Shown: positions 25,220 to 36,863, numbered from the stretch's first letter. The stretch: 64,000 nt of DNA from Lysobacter soli (GCF_003382285.1 NZ_QTJR01000001.1:620001-684000); one strand, 5' to 3'. A program made the numbers and translations. The notes: generated by a model from the letters alone, not told the origin.

Positions 25220-26557
25220 ATGCTGGAACTGCTGATCGTCATTGCCCTGATCGTCCTCAACGCCTTCTTCGCGATGTCGGAGATGGCGCTGATGACTTCG
25301 CGCAAGATCAAACTCAAGCAGATGGCCGAAACCAGCCGCGGCGCGCAGGTCGCGTACGAGCTGGCCGAGCATCCCGACAACCTGCTCTCCACCGTGCAGG
25401 TCGGCATCACCGGCATCGGCGTCCTCACCGGTACCTTCGGCGGCGAATCCATCGGCCTGGCCATCGCGGGCTGGCTGCAGGGCATGTGGCCCGATGCGGC
25501 CCAGTACGCGCGCGCCATCGGCATTGGCACCGCGGTCACGCTGATCACTGCCGCGTCCGTCATCTTCGGCGAACTGATTCCCAAGCGACTGGCGCTCACG
25601 GCATCGGAGCGCATCGCGTGCGCGGTGGCGATCCCGCTGTACTGGCTGTCGCGCGTCGCACGACCGATCGTCGCCGGCCTTGGCGCGATCAACCGCTTCT
25701 TCCTGCGCCTGCTTGGCGTGAAGGACGACGCACGTAGCGCCATCAGCGAAGAGGAAATCCGGCTGCTGGTGACCGAAGGCCACGAGCAGGGCGTAATCGA
25801 CGCCGACGAACGCAAGATGATGAACCGCGTGCTCGGCCTGGGAGATCGCACCGCCGAAAGCCTGATGACGCCGCGCACGCGCATCACCTGGCTCGACGCG
25901 GCTGCCGATTTCGCCGAGAACCTCGCGACCATGCGCGAGACGCCGTTCTCGCGCTATCCGGTGTATCGCGAGAACGACAGCGAGGTGCTCGGCATCCTCG
26001 AGGTGAAGTCGCTGCTCGACCGCCTCGACGAAAAGGCGCCGGACCTGTTCAAGGAACTGCGCGAGCCGCTGTTCGTGTCCGAGTCCACGCATGCGATGAA
26101 GCTGCTGGAAATCTTCCGCGAGGAGCAGCAGTCGCTCGCGCTCGTCGTCGACGAATACGGCGACGTCACCGGCATGGTCACCGTCGCCGACCTGATGGAC
26201 GCCATCGTCGGCCGCGTGCACGCGATCGGCGGCGCCATGGGAGAGGCCGAGGACGACAGCCACGCACCGGTGGTGGAACGCGCCGACGGCTCGTTCCTGA
26301 TCGACGGTTCGCTGCCGGTGGAAGACCTGCGCGAACTCATCGGCAGCGGCCGCCTGCCCGACGAGGACGAACACGATTTCCATACCGCCGCCGGCATGGT
26401 GATCGCGCATTTCGGCCGCATTCCCTACGTGGGCGAATATTTCGACTGGGCGCAGTGGCGCATCGAGGTCGTGGACCTGGACGGTCCGCGCATCGACAAG
26501 CTGCTGCTGTCCAGGCGTCCCGAACCGGAGCCGGTGACGGATGACGCCTCCGGCTGA
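25220..26557 (+). CDS. Hemolysin-family membrane protein (CNNM domain, two CBS domains, CorC/HlyC domain)
   Basis: The 445-residue protein has an N-terminal CNNM (DUF21) membrane domain of four helices (MLELLIVIALIVLNAFFAMS, GVLTGTFGGE, VIFGELIPKRLAL). Two CBS motifs follow (ESLMTPRTRITWLD and the later SLALVVDEYGDVTGMVT), then a C-terminal CorC_HlyC domain ending IDKLLLSRR. CNNM/CorC proteins are linked to Mg2+ or Co2+ efflux and resistance; the old hemolysin label is misleading. The downstream ExoD gene overlaps its 3' end by 17 bp, so the two are translationally coupled. Confidence 0.92.
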   Translation: MLELLIVIALIVLNAFFAMSEMALMTSRKIKLKQMAETSRGAQVAYELAEHPDNLLSTVQVGITGIGVLTGTFGGESIGLAIAGWLQGMWPDAAQYARAIGIGTAVTLITAASVIFGELIPKRLALTASERIACAVAIPLYWLSRVARPIVAGLGAINRFFLRLLGVKDDARSAISEEEIRLLVTEGHEQGVIDADERKMMNRVLGLGDRTAESLMTPRTRITWLDAAADFAENLATMRETPFSRYPVYRENDSEVLGILEVKSLLDRLDEKAPDLFKELREPLFVSESTHAMKLLEIFREEQQSLALVVDEYGDVTGMVTVADLMDAIVGRVHAIGGAMGEAEDDSHAPVVERADGSFLIDGSLPVEDLRELIGSGRLPDEDEHDFHTAAGMVIAHFGRIPYVGEYFDWAQWRIEVVDLDGPRIDKLLLSRRPEPEPVTDDASG

Positions 26558-27182
26558 CCAGGACCGCCACGAATACCGCGAAGCCGGCACGCGCGCACTG
26601 CTGGATGTCTTCGCGGCGGGGAATCCTGACGAACAGCTGCGCATGGGCGACGTGCTGCACGGCCTGGGCGACCGGTCCTTCGGCATGCTGCTGTTCGTCT
26701 CGACGATCCCGGCGTTCATCCCCATCCCGGGCGTCGGCGGCGCGATCAGCGGACCGCTGGTGATCCTCATCGGACTGCAGTTGCTGATAGGCCTGCGCCA
26801 GCCGTGGCTGCCGAAGTTCCTCGCACGGCGCGGTCCGCATCGCCATGCCATGGCGCGTTTCCGCGACCTCCTCGCGCCTTGGCTCACGCGCCTGGAGAAA
26901 GTCGTGAAGCCGCGCCTGCCGGTGCTGCTCGACCACCGCGTCGCCGACTTCTTCACCGGCGTGCTGCTGGTGTTGCTCGGGCTGCTGCTCTCGCTGCCGA
27001 TTCCGTTCACGAACTACCTGTTCGGCGCGTTGCTGCTGCTGTTCGCTTTCGCGCTGCTCGAACGCGATGGCTGGCTGATGGCGGTGGCATGGGCTGCGGG
27101 CATCATCGCCATCGCGGTGTTCGGCGTGCTGTCCGGAAGCCTTGCCACGGCGGCTGCGGGCTGGATCGACATGCTCTTCTGA
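26541..27182 (+). CDS. exoD: ExoD family exopolysaccharide synthesis membrane protein
   Basis: The 213-residue protein shows the ExoD pattern: [20 protein letters not shown] and [20 protein letters not shown] near the N-terminus, then three or four further helices (for example [20 protein letters not shown]). ExoD was linked to exopolysaccharide production and alkali tolerance in rhizobia; its biochemical role is unknown. It overlaps the CNNM/CorC gene by 17 bp, so both are probably made from one transcript. Confidence 0.9.
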   Translation: MTPPADQDRHEYREAGTRALLDVFAAGNPDEQLRMGDVLHGLGDRSFGMLLFVSTIPAFIPIPGVGGAISGPLVILIGLQLLIGLRQPWLPKFLARRGPHRHAMARFRDLLAPWLTRLEKVVKPRLPVLLDHRVADFFTGVLLVLLGLLLSLPIPFTNYLFGALLLLFAFALLERDGWLMAVAWAAGIIAIAVFGVLSGSLATAAAGWIDMLF

Positions 27183-27307
27183 GCGCAAAACACGCGCGAG
27201 AACTGAACGCGGAATGCGCTTGGGCCGCTAAAGAGCGGCGCCTGCGAGCCGATACCGGCTTGCGCGGGGAAGGGAGGTCCTGCATCCCTCAGGCCTCGAG
27301 AATTCCC

Positions 27308-29416
27308 ATGACCTCCCCTCGTACGACCAGTCTGCAAACCAAACTGCTGGGCGCGCTCGCGCTCGGCCTCACCGTCATCCTGTTCTGCGCGCTCGGCGGC
27401 CTCGCCTCGGCTTGGCTGAACCTTTCAACTGAAGTCCCGCTTCAGGTCCAGCAGGCCACCGACGCCGAGCGTGTGGGCCGCGAATTCCGCGCACAAGTGC
27501 AGGAATGGAAGAACGTTCTGATCCGTGGCAGCGATCCGGCGTTGCGTGAAAAGCACCTCGCCGCATTCAAGGACAACGGCACGCAGGTGCAGGACCTCAC
27601 GCGGCGACTCGCCGACGGCCTGGCCGATGCCGATGCGGCGAAGATCGCACGCGATTTCGCCGCGCAGCACGCAACGCTGCAGTCGCATTACCTCACCGCG
27701 CTCGCGACCTTCGCCGATTCGGGATACGACACGCGCGCCGGCGACGCCGCCGTGCGCGGCATGGACCGCGAACCCACGCAGACGCTCGAGTCGCTGATCG
27801 ACCGCACCAAGGTGCTGGCCGATGCGGCCGTGCAGAAGAACTCGCAGGATTCGCGCCGCAGCCTCGTGATCGCCGCCACCCTCACCGTTGTCGCCGCGCT
27901 CGCGCTGATAACGCTGCTCGGCTGGTGGGTGCGACGCGCGATCGTGCGCCCGATCGTGGACGTCGCACGCGCCGCGCAGTCGGTCTCGCGCGGCGAACTC
28001 GACGCCCGTCTCACCGTGACTACACGCGACGAAATCGGCACCCTCGCCCGCGCCATGCTAGACATGACCGCGACGCTGACCGCCGTTTCCGCGGCACAGG
28101 CCGACATGTCCTCCCGCCACGACGCAGGCGAGATGAATTTCCGCATGGACGCCGCGCGCTTCCCGGGCGCCTTCGGTCGCATGGTCGAGGACACCAATGC
28201 GCTGGTCGCCGCGCAGGTGGCGCTGATCGAGCGCATGCTCGGCGTGATGCAGCGCTACGCCGTGGGCGATCTGTCGGTCGACATGCCCGAACTTCCCGGC
28301 GAGAAGGCGTCGATCACGCAGGCGATGGCCGACTCCAAGCGGAACCTCGCCGCGATCAACGCCGAGATCCGCCGCCTCGTGGCGTGCGCGGCCGCGGGCG
28401 ACTTCGCCACGCGCGGCGACGAAGCCGCGTTCCAGCACGACTTCCGCGACATGGTCGGCGGTCTCAACCGCCTCATGTCCGGCACGAACGACAACCTGCA
28501 ACAGGTCTCGGCGCTGCTCCGCGCCATCGCCGACGGCGACCTCACCGCCCGCATGACGGGCGAGCATCGCGGCGTGTTCGCCACCATGCGCGACGACGCG
28601 AACGCGACAGTCGCGCAGCTGGTGGACATCGTCGGCGGCATCGCCGAGGCGACGCGCGCCATCAACGGCGCCGCCGCCGAGATTTCCGCGGGCAACAACG
28701 ACCTCGCGCAACGCACCGAGCAGCAGGCCGCAAGCCTCGAGGAAACCGCGGCCTCGATGGAGGAACTGACCACAACGGTCCGGCAGAACGCGCAGACCGC
28801 CCGCGAAGCCAGCCAGCAGGCGGCCGATGCGGCCGACGTGGCGCGCGATGGCGGGCGCGTGGTCGGCGACGTCGTCGCGACGATGGAAGGCATCGAGAAG
28901 TCGTCGCGCCGCATCGCCGAAATCATCGGCGTGATCGACGGCATCGCGTTCCAGACGAACATCCTCGCGCTCAACGCGGCGGTGGAAGCGGCGCGCGCCG
29001 GCGAACAGGGCCGCGGCTTCGCCGTGGTGGCGGGCGAAGTGCGCGCACTCGCGCAGCGCTCGGCGAGCGCGGCGAAGGAGATCAAGGGCCTGATCGACGA
29101 CTCGGTGTCGCAGGTCGCGAGCGGCTCGCAGCTGGTCTCGCAGGCCGGCGGCACGATGCAGCGCATCGTCGACTCGGTGCAGCGCGTGACCGGCCTGATG
29201 TCGGAAATTGCCGCCGCATCGCAGGAGCAGGCCACCGGCATCGAGCAGGTCAGCCGCACCGTCGTGCACATGGACGAGGCGACGCAGCAGAACGCGGCGC
29301 TGGTGGAGGAAGCTTCCGCCACGGCGAAGTCGATGGTCGACCAGGCGGCGCAGCTCGGCAACGCGGTGTCGGTCTTCCGCACGCACGGCGCCAGTGCGTT
29401 CGCCGCGGCGGCGTGA
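27308..29416 (+). CDS. Methyl-accepting chemotaxis protein with poly-HAMP region
   Basis: I set the start at the ATG at 27308 (702 residues), with GAGAAT just upstream. The frame is open 500 bp further but overlaps exoD. TM1 is at about residues 13-35, a small helical periplasmic domain spans about 36-180, and TM2 about 184-206. Between TM2 and the signalling domain there is a canonical HAMP (GELDARL near 227) followed by four more HAMP-like units centred on GEMNFRM (272), GDLSVDM (319), GDFATRG (364) and GDLTARM (411). The cytoplasmic hairpin carries the conserved tip [22 protein letters not shown]. No NWETF methylation tether and no che genes are nearby. Confidence 0.93.
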   Translation: MTSPRTTSLQTKLLGALALGLTVILFCALGGLASAWLNLSTEVPLQVQQATDAERVGREFRAQVQEWKNVLIRGSDPALREKHLAAFKDNGTQVQDLTRRLADGLADADAAKIARDFAAQHATLQSHYLTALATFADSGYDTRAGDAAVRGMDREPTQTLESLIDRTKVLADAAVQKNSQDSRRSLVIAATLTVVAALALITLLGWWVRRAIVRPIVDVARAAQSVSRGELDARLTVTTRDEIGTLARAMLDMTATLTAVSAAQADMSSRHDAGEMNFRMDAARFPGAFGRMVEDTNALVAAQVALIERMLGVMQRYAVGDLSVDMPELPGEKASITQAMADSKRNLAAINAEIRRLVACAAAGDFATRGDEAAFQHDFRDMVGGLNRLMSGTNDNLQQVSALLRAIADGDLTARMTGEHRGVFATMRDDANATVAQLVDIVGGIAEATRAINGAAAEISAGNNDLAQRTEQQAASLEETAASMEELTTTVRQNAQTAREASQQAADAADVARDGGRVVGDVVATMEGIEKSSRRIAEIIGVIDGIAFQTNILALNAAVEAARAGEQGRGFAVVAGEVRALAQRSASAAKEIKGLIDDSVSQVASGSQLVSQAGGTMQRIVDSVQRVTGLMSEIAAASQEQATGIEQVSRTVVHMDEATQQNAALVEEASATAKSMVDQAAQLGNAVSVFRTHGASAFAAAA

Positions 29417-29500
29417 CGTGCCGAAGCGACCGCTTCGGCACGTTCGCGCGACGGGAGCGCGAGGCATCATGATCGCCTCCTTTCCGCACGACGTTCCTGC

Positions 29501-29899
29501 ATGAACACGCCTGCCTCCAACCCGGATTTCGCCGTCGGCCAGCTCTGGCGCTGCACCGGCCGCTCGCTCATCGAGACGCCGACGCTGCTGATCAACCGCA
29601 TCGACGAACATCCGCTCGGCGGCCAGATCTTCCATGCGACCGTCTATGGCGTGCGCGTTCGCAATCCGCGGCTGCCGGGCGGGATCATGGACAAGCTGAT
29701 GCACGTGCCGGTCACGCGCACCGTGCTCGAACAGAGCGCCACGACGCTGGAAGGCACGCGGCCGATCGACCCGATCTACCAGCAGGGTTACCGGGAGTGG
29801 AAGCAGGCCTTCGATGCGGGCCGCGCCGGCTCGTTCGGCGTGCCGCTGGCGACGATCCTGGAAATCATCGAGCGCGGCATGAACGGCGAAGGCCGCTGA
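29501..29899 (+). CDS. Conserved hypothetical protein
   Basis: The 132-residue soluble protein begins MNTPASNPDFAVGQLWRC. It is rich in short strands, with motifs GQLWRCTGR, TLLINRIDEHPLGGQIFHATVYGVRV and a C-terminal helix. I do not recognise the family. The strand-rich first half could be a small SH3-like or beta-barrel domain, but this is guesswork. It follows the chemoreceptor gene by 84 bp on the same strand and ends at a strong bidirectional terminator. Confidence 0.78.
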   Translation: MNTPASNPDFAVGQLWRCTGRSLIETPTLLINRIDEHPLGGQIFHATVYGVRVRNPRLPGGIMDKLMHVPVTRTVLEQSATTLEGTRPIDPIYQQGYREWKQAFDAGRAGSFGVPLATILEIIERGMNGEGR

Positions 29900-29937
29900 T
29901 TCGACGTCCTGGCCCTACCGCGCCGGAGCACGGAAAC

Positions 29938-29967
29938 AAAAAAAGGCCCCGCCATGCGGGGCCTTTT
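29938..29967. terminator. Bidirectional Rho-independent terminator
   Basis: GGCCCCGC pairs with GCGGGGCC around CAT, flanked by AAAAAAA and TTTT. It serves the hypothetical gene on the plus strand and purA on the minus strand. Confidence 0.9.
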
Positions 29968-29989
29968 CGTTACGCGCGGGAACCCTGGA

Positions 29990-31507
<1,518 letters not shown>

Positions 31508-31545
31508 TCAGGTCAGCCACCGGACGGTGGTCGTCGCGAGCCGCC

Positions 31546-31737
31546 TCAGGCGGCGCGCACGAGCCACAGCGACAGCAGGCCGAGCCCCACCACGACCGCC
31601 CCGACGACCCGCAGGTGCCGGTCCGGCAAGGCGTGGAGCTGCTCGGCGGCCCGCTTCCAGCCGCGTGGCGCGACGAACAGGAACAGTCCCTCCAGCACCG
31701 CGACCAGGCACAGGGCCGAAATCAGTTCCAGCGCCAT
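31546..31737 (-). CDS. DUF2065 family small membrane protein (YjeT type)
   Basis: The 63-residue protein has two hydrophobic helices (ISALCLVAVLEGLFLFVAP and VVGAVVVGLGLLSLWLV), separated by a basic loop. This is the DUF2065 pattern, the same small inner-membrane protein encoded between hflC and purA in Escherichia coli (yjeT). It lies 10 bp from hflC and is surely co-transcribed with hflKC. Function unknown. Confidence 0.9.
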   Translation of the reverse strand: MALELISALCLVAVLEGLFLFVAPRGWKRAAEQLHALPDRHLRVVGAVVVGLGLLSLWLVRAA

Positions 31738-31747
31738 GCTCGATCGT

Positions 31748-32611
31748 TCAACGGTCCGAACGCAGGTACTGCAGGAACGGGTCGTCCTTGCTCAGCACGA
31801 TCACGCCGTCGCCATTGGCGAACGACTTGCGGTACGCATCCAGACTGCGCTGGAAGGCGAAGAATGCCGGATCGCGGTTCGCCGCCTGCGCGTACAGGCG
31901 CGTAGCTTCGGCATCGCCCTCGCCTCGCAGCTTCTGCGCATCGCGCTCGGCCTCGGCAACGATCACCTGCTTGTCGCGATCGGCCTTCGCGCGGATCGCC
32001 TGTGCTTGCTCCAGGCCTTCGGCGCGCAGCTGGCTCGCGACCTGCAGGCGCTGGCTGCGCATCTGGTTGTAGACCGAGCCGACGACATTGCTGTCCTGCG
32101 GAAGGTCGATGCGCTTGATGCGGATGTCGACGATCTTCACGCCCAGCGTTTCGGCGCCCTGATTGATCGCCTCCAGCTGGCGGCCGATGACCGCCGTGCG
32201 ATCGCCCGACACCACTTGCTGCAGCGTGCGCGAGTTGATCTCGTTGCGCAGCGAATCGCGGATGATCGGCGCCAGTCGCGCGACCGCAGTCGTCTCGTCG
32301 CCGCCGGTTGCCCGATAGAACGCGCGCATGTCGTTGATGCGACCCAGCGCGAAGAAGTCGACGCTGACGTTCTGCTTGTCGAAGGTCAGGTAGCGCTCGG
32401 GTTCGGCGTCGAGCACCTGCAGGCGGCGATCGAACACGCGCGCCGATTCCACCAGCGGCCACTTGAAATGCAGGCCGGGGCCGATGTCGGTGCGTACCAC
32501 GCGGCCGAGGTTCAGCACGATGGCGCTGTGGCCTTCGCTGACCACGAATACCGAACCTAGCAGCGCGAACAGCGCCGCGACGACCAGGGCGATCCAGAGG
32601 GAGAACTTCAT
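31748..32611 (-). CDS. hflC: FtsH protease modulator HflC (SPFH domain)
   Basis: The 287-residue protein has an N-terminal signal anchor (MKFSLWIALVVAALFALLGS), then an SPFH/band-7 domain starting VSEGHSAIVLNLGRV and a long charged helix (KADRDKQVIVAEAERDAQKL). With HflK it forms the large periplasm-facing inner-membrane cage around FtsH that restrains proteolysis of membrane proteins. The start at 32611 overlaps the hflK stop by four bases (ATGA), showing translational coupling. FtsH itself is encoded 6 kb upstream on the same strand. Confidence 0.96.
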   Translation of the reverse strand: MKFSLWIALVVAALFALLGSVFVVSEGHSAIVLNLGRVVRTDIGPGLHFKWPLVESARVFDRRLQVLDAEPERYLTFDKQNVSVDFFALGRINDMRAFYRATGGDETTAVARLAPIIRDSLRNEINSRTLQQVVSGDRTAVIGRQLEAINQGAETLGVKIVDIRIKRIDLPQDSNVVGSVYNQMRSQRLQVASQLRAEGLEQAQAIRAKADRDKQVIVAEAERDAQKLRGEGDAEATRLYAQAANRDPAFFAFQRSLDAYRKSFANGDGVIVLSKDDPFLQYLRSDR

Positions 32612-33723
32612 CGGGTCACCTCCTCGCGTCCGGAGGGCCGGGGCGAGCGTGTCGGGCGGGCCGAATCGGACGATTCGGTGGTGGTCGGCGGCGCCAGCAG
32701 GTCCGGCGTCAGCAGCGGCGAATTCGGCGTGGGCGTCGGCGCGCGGCGCTCGCCCATCGGCACGTAGATCACGTTGCGACCGTCGCCACCGACGATGGTG
32801 CGGTTGTCGGACAGCACGTCCTGCACCGTGTCCAGCCACAGGCGCTTGCGCGTGACTTCCGGCGCGTTCTTGTACTCCTCGACCATCTGCGAGAAACGCG
32901 ACGCGTCACCTTCGGCGCGCGCGATCGAGGCGGTCTTGTAGCCTTCCGCCGCGGCGCGCACCTGGGCGGCCTGGCCGCGTGCTTCGGGCACGACCTGCTT
33001 GGCGTAGGCCTGCGCCTGGTTGATCTGCGTGGTCTTGTCCGACGCGGCGCGCTGCACTTCGTCGAACGCGTCCTTCACCTCATCCGGCGGACGGGCGTTG
33101 GGCAGGTTGAGCTCGGTGACGAAGAGGCCGGTGCGATAGGTCTGCAGCGAAGCCTGCAACTGCTGGCGCACCGTCGTGGTGAGTTCGGAGCGCGCGTTGA
33201 GCACGGTATCCAGGTCCGAACGGCCGACCTGCTCGCGCACCGCGCTCTGCGCGGCTTCCTTCAGCACGCGGTCGGCGTCGCGCGAACCGAACAGGTACAT
33301 CTGCGGATCGCCGATGCGGTACTGCACGTTGATCTCGACGTTCACCATGTTCGCGTCGCGCGTGAACACCGGGACGGTGTCGCTGTAGGCGTTGCTCTGC
33401 GTGGCGTTGACCTTGGTCACGCGCTCGATCGGCCACGGCGCCTTGAAGTGCGGGCCGGGATCGAGCACGCGGGCGAACTGGCCGAAGCGCAGCACGACGC
33501 CGCGTTCCTGCTCGGTCACCAGGACGAAGCAGTTGAACACCAGCCACAGGGCGAACACGATGCCGACCCAGCGCAGGATGCTCCCGCCGCCACCGGCACC
33601 ACCGCCGAACAGCCCGCGCAGTGGATCGATCAGGGCGTCCAGGCCGCGGCCGCCGGGCCGGCGGCGGGGATTTCGTCCGTTAGGACCGCCGGAATTGTCA
33701 CTGCCAGGGGTGTTCCAGGCCAT
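32608..33723 (-). CDS. hflK: FtsH protease modulator HflK (SPFH domain)
   Basis: The 371-residue protein begins with a Gly/Asn/Arg-rich cytoplasmic segment (MAWNTPGSDNSGGPNGRNPR), then one transmembrane helix (VGIVFALWLVFNCFVLV), an SPFH domain (TEQERGVVLRFGQFARVLDPG) and a long helical region (AQVRAAAEGYKTASIARAEG). It partners HflC in the FtsH-regulating complex. Its C-terminus is Pro/Thr/Ser-rich. Gene order and the ATGA overlap with hflC match the conserved operon. Confidence 0.96.
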   Translation of the reverse strand: MAWNTPGSDNSGGPNGRNPRRRPGGRGLDALIDPLRGLFGGGAGGGGSILRWVGIVFALWLVFNCFVLVTEQERGVVLRFGQFARVLDPGPHFKAPWPIERVTKVNATQSNAYSDTVPVFTRDANMVNVEINVQYRIGDPQMYLFGSRDADRVLKEAAQSAVREQVGRSDLDTVLNARSELTTTVRQQLQASLQTYRTGLFVTELNLPNARPPDEVKDAFDEVQRAASDKTTQINQAQAYAKQVVPEARGQAAQVRAAAEGYKTASIARAEGDASRFSQMVEEYKNAPEVTRKRLWLDTVQDVLSDNRTIVGGDGRNVIYVPMGERRAPTPTPNSPLLTPDLLAPPTTTESSDSARPTRSPRPSGREEVTR

Positions 33724-33836
33724 GCCTGCTCCAATCAGGGGATGTCCGCCCGCATTCAGCGGCGCGCACGTGCGTCGATTCTAGGTGGGGGTGCGATGTG
33801 CCTCAAGCAATGCGCCTGGCCACGCCGCGAACGCGC

Positions 33837-35150
33837 TCAGGCCGCATCCTCGTCGTCCTGCTCGGGCAAAAGATGGCGCAGCGCCTCGCCATGGGCCTGC
33901 GCGAACAGGCGCTGCGCGTCGGCCAGCGGCAGGTCCACGCGGATCCGCCAGCCGTGCTCGTCGTGGTCCTCGCCACGCACCGCGCCTAGGTCGTGCAGGC
34001 GCGCGCGCAGCTTGGCGGCTTGCGGCGGCAGGCGGACTTCGCCGACGACATGGCGCAGTTCCAGCGCTTCGGCCAGCGCCTGGCGCAGCAGGTCCAGACC
34101 GAGCCCGTCTCGCGCGGACAGCCAGACGCGCACGCGCCCTTCCGCCGGACGGTCGATGCGGGGCGCGACGGTCTCGCCGTCGGCGCCGAGCCGGTCGATC
34201 TTGTTGAACACCAGCACCTGCGGCAGGTCGCCCGCGCCGATGTCCTTGAGGACTTCATCGACTTGGGCAATGCGCTCGTCGCGCAGCGGATCGGCGGCGT
34301 CGACCACGTGCAGCAGCAGGTCGGCCTCGCGGGCCTCCGACAGCGTCGAACGGAACGCGGCGACCAGTTCGTGCGGCAGGTCGCGGACGAAGCCGACCGT
34401 GTCGGCCAGGACCACGCCGCCGCCGGAGAGCTCGATGCGGCGCACCGTCGGATCCAGCGTCGCGAAAAGCTGGTCCGCGGCGTACGCCTCGGCGCCGGTC
34501 ATCGAATTGAACAGCGTGGACTTGCCCGCGTTCGTGTAGCCGACCAGCGCCACGCGCGGCAGCTCGCTGCGCACGCGGGCGCGGCGCATCTGCGTGCGCT
34601 GGACTTCGACCTTCTCCAGGCGCCGCTGCAACTGCTCCAGTCGCTTCTGCAGCAGGCGGCGGTCGGTTTCCAGCTGCGTTTCGCCGGGACCGCGCAGGCC
34701 GATGGAACCGCCGCGCTGGCGTTCAAGGTGGGTCCAGCCGCGCACCAGTCGCGTGGCCATGTGCTTGAGCTGCGCGAGCTCGACCTGGAGCTTGCCGTCG
34801 TGGCTGTGCGCACGCTGGGCGAAGATGTCGAGGATGAGGCCGGTGCGATCGACCACGCGGCGCTGCAGCGCGCGTTCGAGGTTGCGCTCCTGGCCGGGCG
34901 ATAGCGGATGGTTGACGAGGATGAGGTCGGCGCCGGTGGCTTCCGCGGCGGCCTTCACTTCTTCGAGCTTGCCGCTGCCGATTAGCATGGCGGCATTGGG
35001 ACGGTCGATGCGCGCGGTGAGCACCGCGGCGACCGTGGCGCCCGCGGAGCGGGCGAGATCGGCGAATTCCTCCAGCAATCCCTCGTCCGGCGGACCGCCG
35101 GCATGGGGTTGGATCAGGAGGGCGTGCTCGCCTTTGCGGGATCGTTCGAA
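33837..35150 (-). CDS. hflX: Ribosome-associated GTPase HflX
   Basis: The start is not ATG. I prefer the TTG at 35150, giving LFERSRKGEHALLIQP, because known family members begin with this segment; a GTG at 35213 would add 21 unlike residues. The protein (437 residues from TTG) has the N-terminal HflX domain (VLTARIDRPNAAMLIGSGKLEEV), the glycine-rich SIGLRGPGETQLETDRR linker, and a GTPase domain with GYTNAGKS (G1), DTVGF (G3) and NKID (G4). HflX splits stalled 70S ribosomes under heat or other stress. It lies between hfq and hflK in the usual order. Confidence 0.94.
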   Translation of the reverse strand, partial: FERSRKGEHALLIQPHAGGPPDEGLLEEFADLARSAGATVAAVLTARIDRPNAAMLIGSGKLEEVKAAAEATGADLILVNHPLSPGQERNLERALQRRVVDRTGLILDIFAQRAHSHDGKLQVELAQLKHMATRLVRGWTHLERQRGGSIGLRGPGETQLETDRRLLQKRLEQLQRRLEKVEVQRTQMRRARVRSELPRVALVGYTNAGKSTLFNSMTGAEAYAADQLFATLDPTVRRIELSGGGVVLADTVGFVRDLPHELVAAFRSTLSEAREADLLLHVVDAADPLRDERIAQVDEVLKDIGAGDLPQVLVFNKIDRLGADGETVAPRIDRPAEGRVRVWLSARDGLGLDLLRQALAEALELRHVVGEVRLPPQAAKLRARLHDLGAVRGEDHDEHGWRIRVDLPLADAQRLFAQAHGEALRHLLPEQDDEDAA

Positions 35151-35292
35151 CAAACCGGGGCTCAACCTGTACGGGGGCAGGAAGAGAAGATGGGCACCGA
35201 CCCGCGGCCGCACAAGGGCCGCAGGTCATCACGCCGCCGATCGGACCGTTGCCGGTCGGCGCGCGGGGCCCATCGGGCCGTCGATGCGGCGC

Positions 35293-35568
35293 TTATTCGG
35301 TTTCTTCGCTTTCCTCGCCGCCGGATTCGGACGACTGGACGTAACCGCCGCCCGGTCCCACGCGCACGTTGCGCGCCGGCACTACGGTGGAAATCGCGTG
35401 CTTGTAGACCATCTGGCTGACGGTATTGCGCAGCAGCACGACGAACTGGTCGAAGGACTCGATCGTGCCCTGCAGCTTGATGCCGTTGACCAGATAGACC
35501 GAAACCGGCACTCGTTCGCGTCGAAGCGCGTTCAGGAAAGGATCCTGCAAAGACTGTCCCTTGGACAT
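35293..35568 (-). CDS. hfq: RNA chaperone Hfq
   Basis: The 91-residue protein has the complete Sm1 and Sm2 motifs: [37 protein letters not shown] and [11 protein letters not shown]. It forms a hexameric ring that pairs small RNAs with mRNAs. The C-terminal tail after about residue 70 is Gly/Ser/Glu-rich (GGEESEETE), as in other xanthomonads. A GGGGA ribosome-binding site precedes the ATG. The 137-bp gap after miaA is long enough for its own promoter. Confidence 0.98.
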   Translation of the reverse strand: MSKGQSLQDPFLNALRRERVPVSVYLVNGIKLQGTIESFDQFVVLLRNTVSQMVYKHAISTVVPARNVRVGPGGGYVQSSESGGEESEETE

Positions 35569-35705
35569 GCGTTGTTCCCCAACTCGTTCTAGTTATCAGT
35601 GGTGTTGCAGCCGCACGGCCGACGAGCCGCGATCGCCGGCCCGTCCCCACGAGCGGCGACGGCCCGATGGTAGCGCAAACCTGCGCGAGTGCACGCGCAC
35701 CCGAT

Positions 35706-36680
35706 TCAACCCTTGGCCGGTCCGCCAACGCCGTCGAGAAACGCCGCCCGGACGGCCTCAAGCTGGTCGCGCTGGCGCTGCGGATCGAACCACAGGGCAT
35801 CGAGTTCGCCGCGGAGCCAGGTGAGCTGGCGCTTGGCCAGCTGGCGGGTCGCGTACACGCCGCGATCACGGAATTCCGATCCCGTGGTCGCGCCGTCGAG
35901 GTGCTCCCAGGCCTGCCGGTAGCCGACGGCACGCAACGCCGGCAGATCGAGCGGTGCCGGATGGTCGCGCAGTTCCCGGAGCTCGCGCAGCGTGCGCACT
36001 TCGTCGAGGAAGCCGGCTTCGAGCATCAGGTCGAAGCGCCGGCCAATGCGCTCATGGAGCACCGCCCGATCCGCCGGCGCGAGCACCAGCTTGAGCACGC
36101 GCACCGGCAACCGCGGTGGCCGATGCTCGCGACGCCAGTCGCTGATCGTCCGGCCGGAAAGGCGGAAGACTTCCAGTGCTCGCTGGATGCGCTGGGCGTC
36201 GGTGGCGTGGATGCGGGCGGCGGCTTCCGGGTCGATCGCCGCCAGATCGGCATGCATCGCGGCCCAACCGCGCCGCTGCGCTTCGGCGTCCAGTTGCGCG
36301 CGCATGTCGGCGTCGGCTTCCGGCATCGGCGAGAGCCCGTGCAGCAGTGCGTGGAAATACAGGCCGGTGCCGCCGGCGAGGATCGGCAACCGCCCACGGG
36401 CCACGATGTCCTCGACCGCTCGCCGCGCATCCACGGCGAACTCCGCCGCCGAGTACGGCTGCCACGGCTCGCGCAGGTCGATCAGGTGGTGCGGCACGCG
36501 CGCCAGTTCGTCCGGCGCCGGCTTGGCCGATCCGATATCGAGCCGCCGGTACACCAGCGCCGAATCGACGCTGACGATCTCGCCGCCGAAGCGTTCGGCC
36601 CAGTCCAGCGCGAGCGCGGTCTTGCCCGAAGCGGTCGGGCCCATGAGGGCAATCACGAGCGGGCGCGGATCGGCGGGCAT
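35706..36680 (-). CDS. miaA: tRNA dimethylallyltransferase MiaA
   Basis: The start is the ATG at 36680 (324 residues, [16 protein letters not shown]). It has the P-loop GPTASGKT, the [16 protein letters not shown] segment, [12 protein letters not shown] and the tRNA-binding helices ending in [13 protein letters not shown]. MiaA adds dimethylallyl to N6 of A37 in tRNAs reading U-starting codons, using DMAPP. mutL, its usual upstream partner in enterobacteria, is absent. Instead a long repeat-filled gap separates it from folP. Confidence 0.97.
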   Translation of the reverse strand: MPADPRPLVIALMGPTASGKTALALDWAERFGGEIVSVDSALVYRRLDIGSAKPAPDELARVPHHLIDLREPWQPYSAAEFAVDARRAVEDIVARGRLPILAGGTGLYFHALLHGLSPMPEADADMRAQLDAEAQRRGWAAMHADLAAIDPEAAARIHATDAQRIQRALEVFRLSGRTISDWRREHRPPRLPVRVLKLVLAPADRAVLHERIGRRFDLMLEAGFLDEVRTLRELRELRDHPAPLDLPALRAVGYRQAWEHLDGATTGSEFRDRGVYATRQLAKRQLTWLRGELDALWFDPQRQRDQLEAVRAAFLDGVGGPAKG

Positions 36681-36749
36681 GTCGAAGGCGGCGGGTCGGG
36701 GGCGTAGCCTCGCACAGCCCGGTCGCGCGGAAAACGCCGGCCGCCCCGG

Positions 36750-36796
36750 CTTTCCACACAAGGTGTGGAGAACCACTGGGGCAAGGCTGTTGATAA
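36750..36796. repeat. Degenerate first unit of the DnaA-box-like array
   Basis: CTTTCCACA (36750-36758) faces TGTGGAGAA (36764-36772), followed by TGTTGATAA (36788-36796). The last two each differ from TGTGGATAA, the complement of the DnaA box TTATCCACA, at one position. Spacing differs from that of the four other units. Confidence 0.6.
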
Positions 36797-36863
36797 GACA
36801 TCGCAGCCCAGGCGCCGCAAGGCCTTCCGGGTGGTTGGCGAAATTTTGGCCAGCGCGCGTGCG

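Noticed and set aside
27925-29472. 515-codon open frame inside the chemoreceptor gene
   Set aside because: It is a +2-frame shadow of the MCP coding region with only Arg/Gly-rich sequence.
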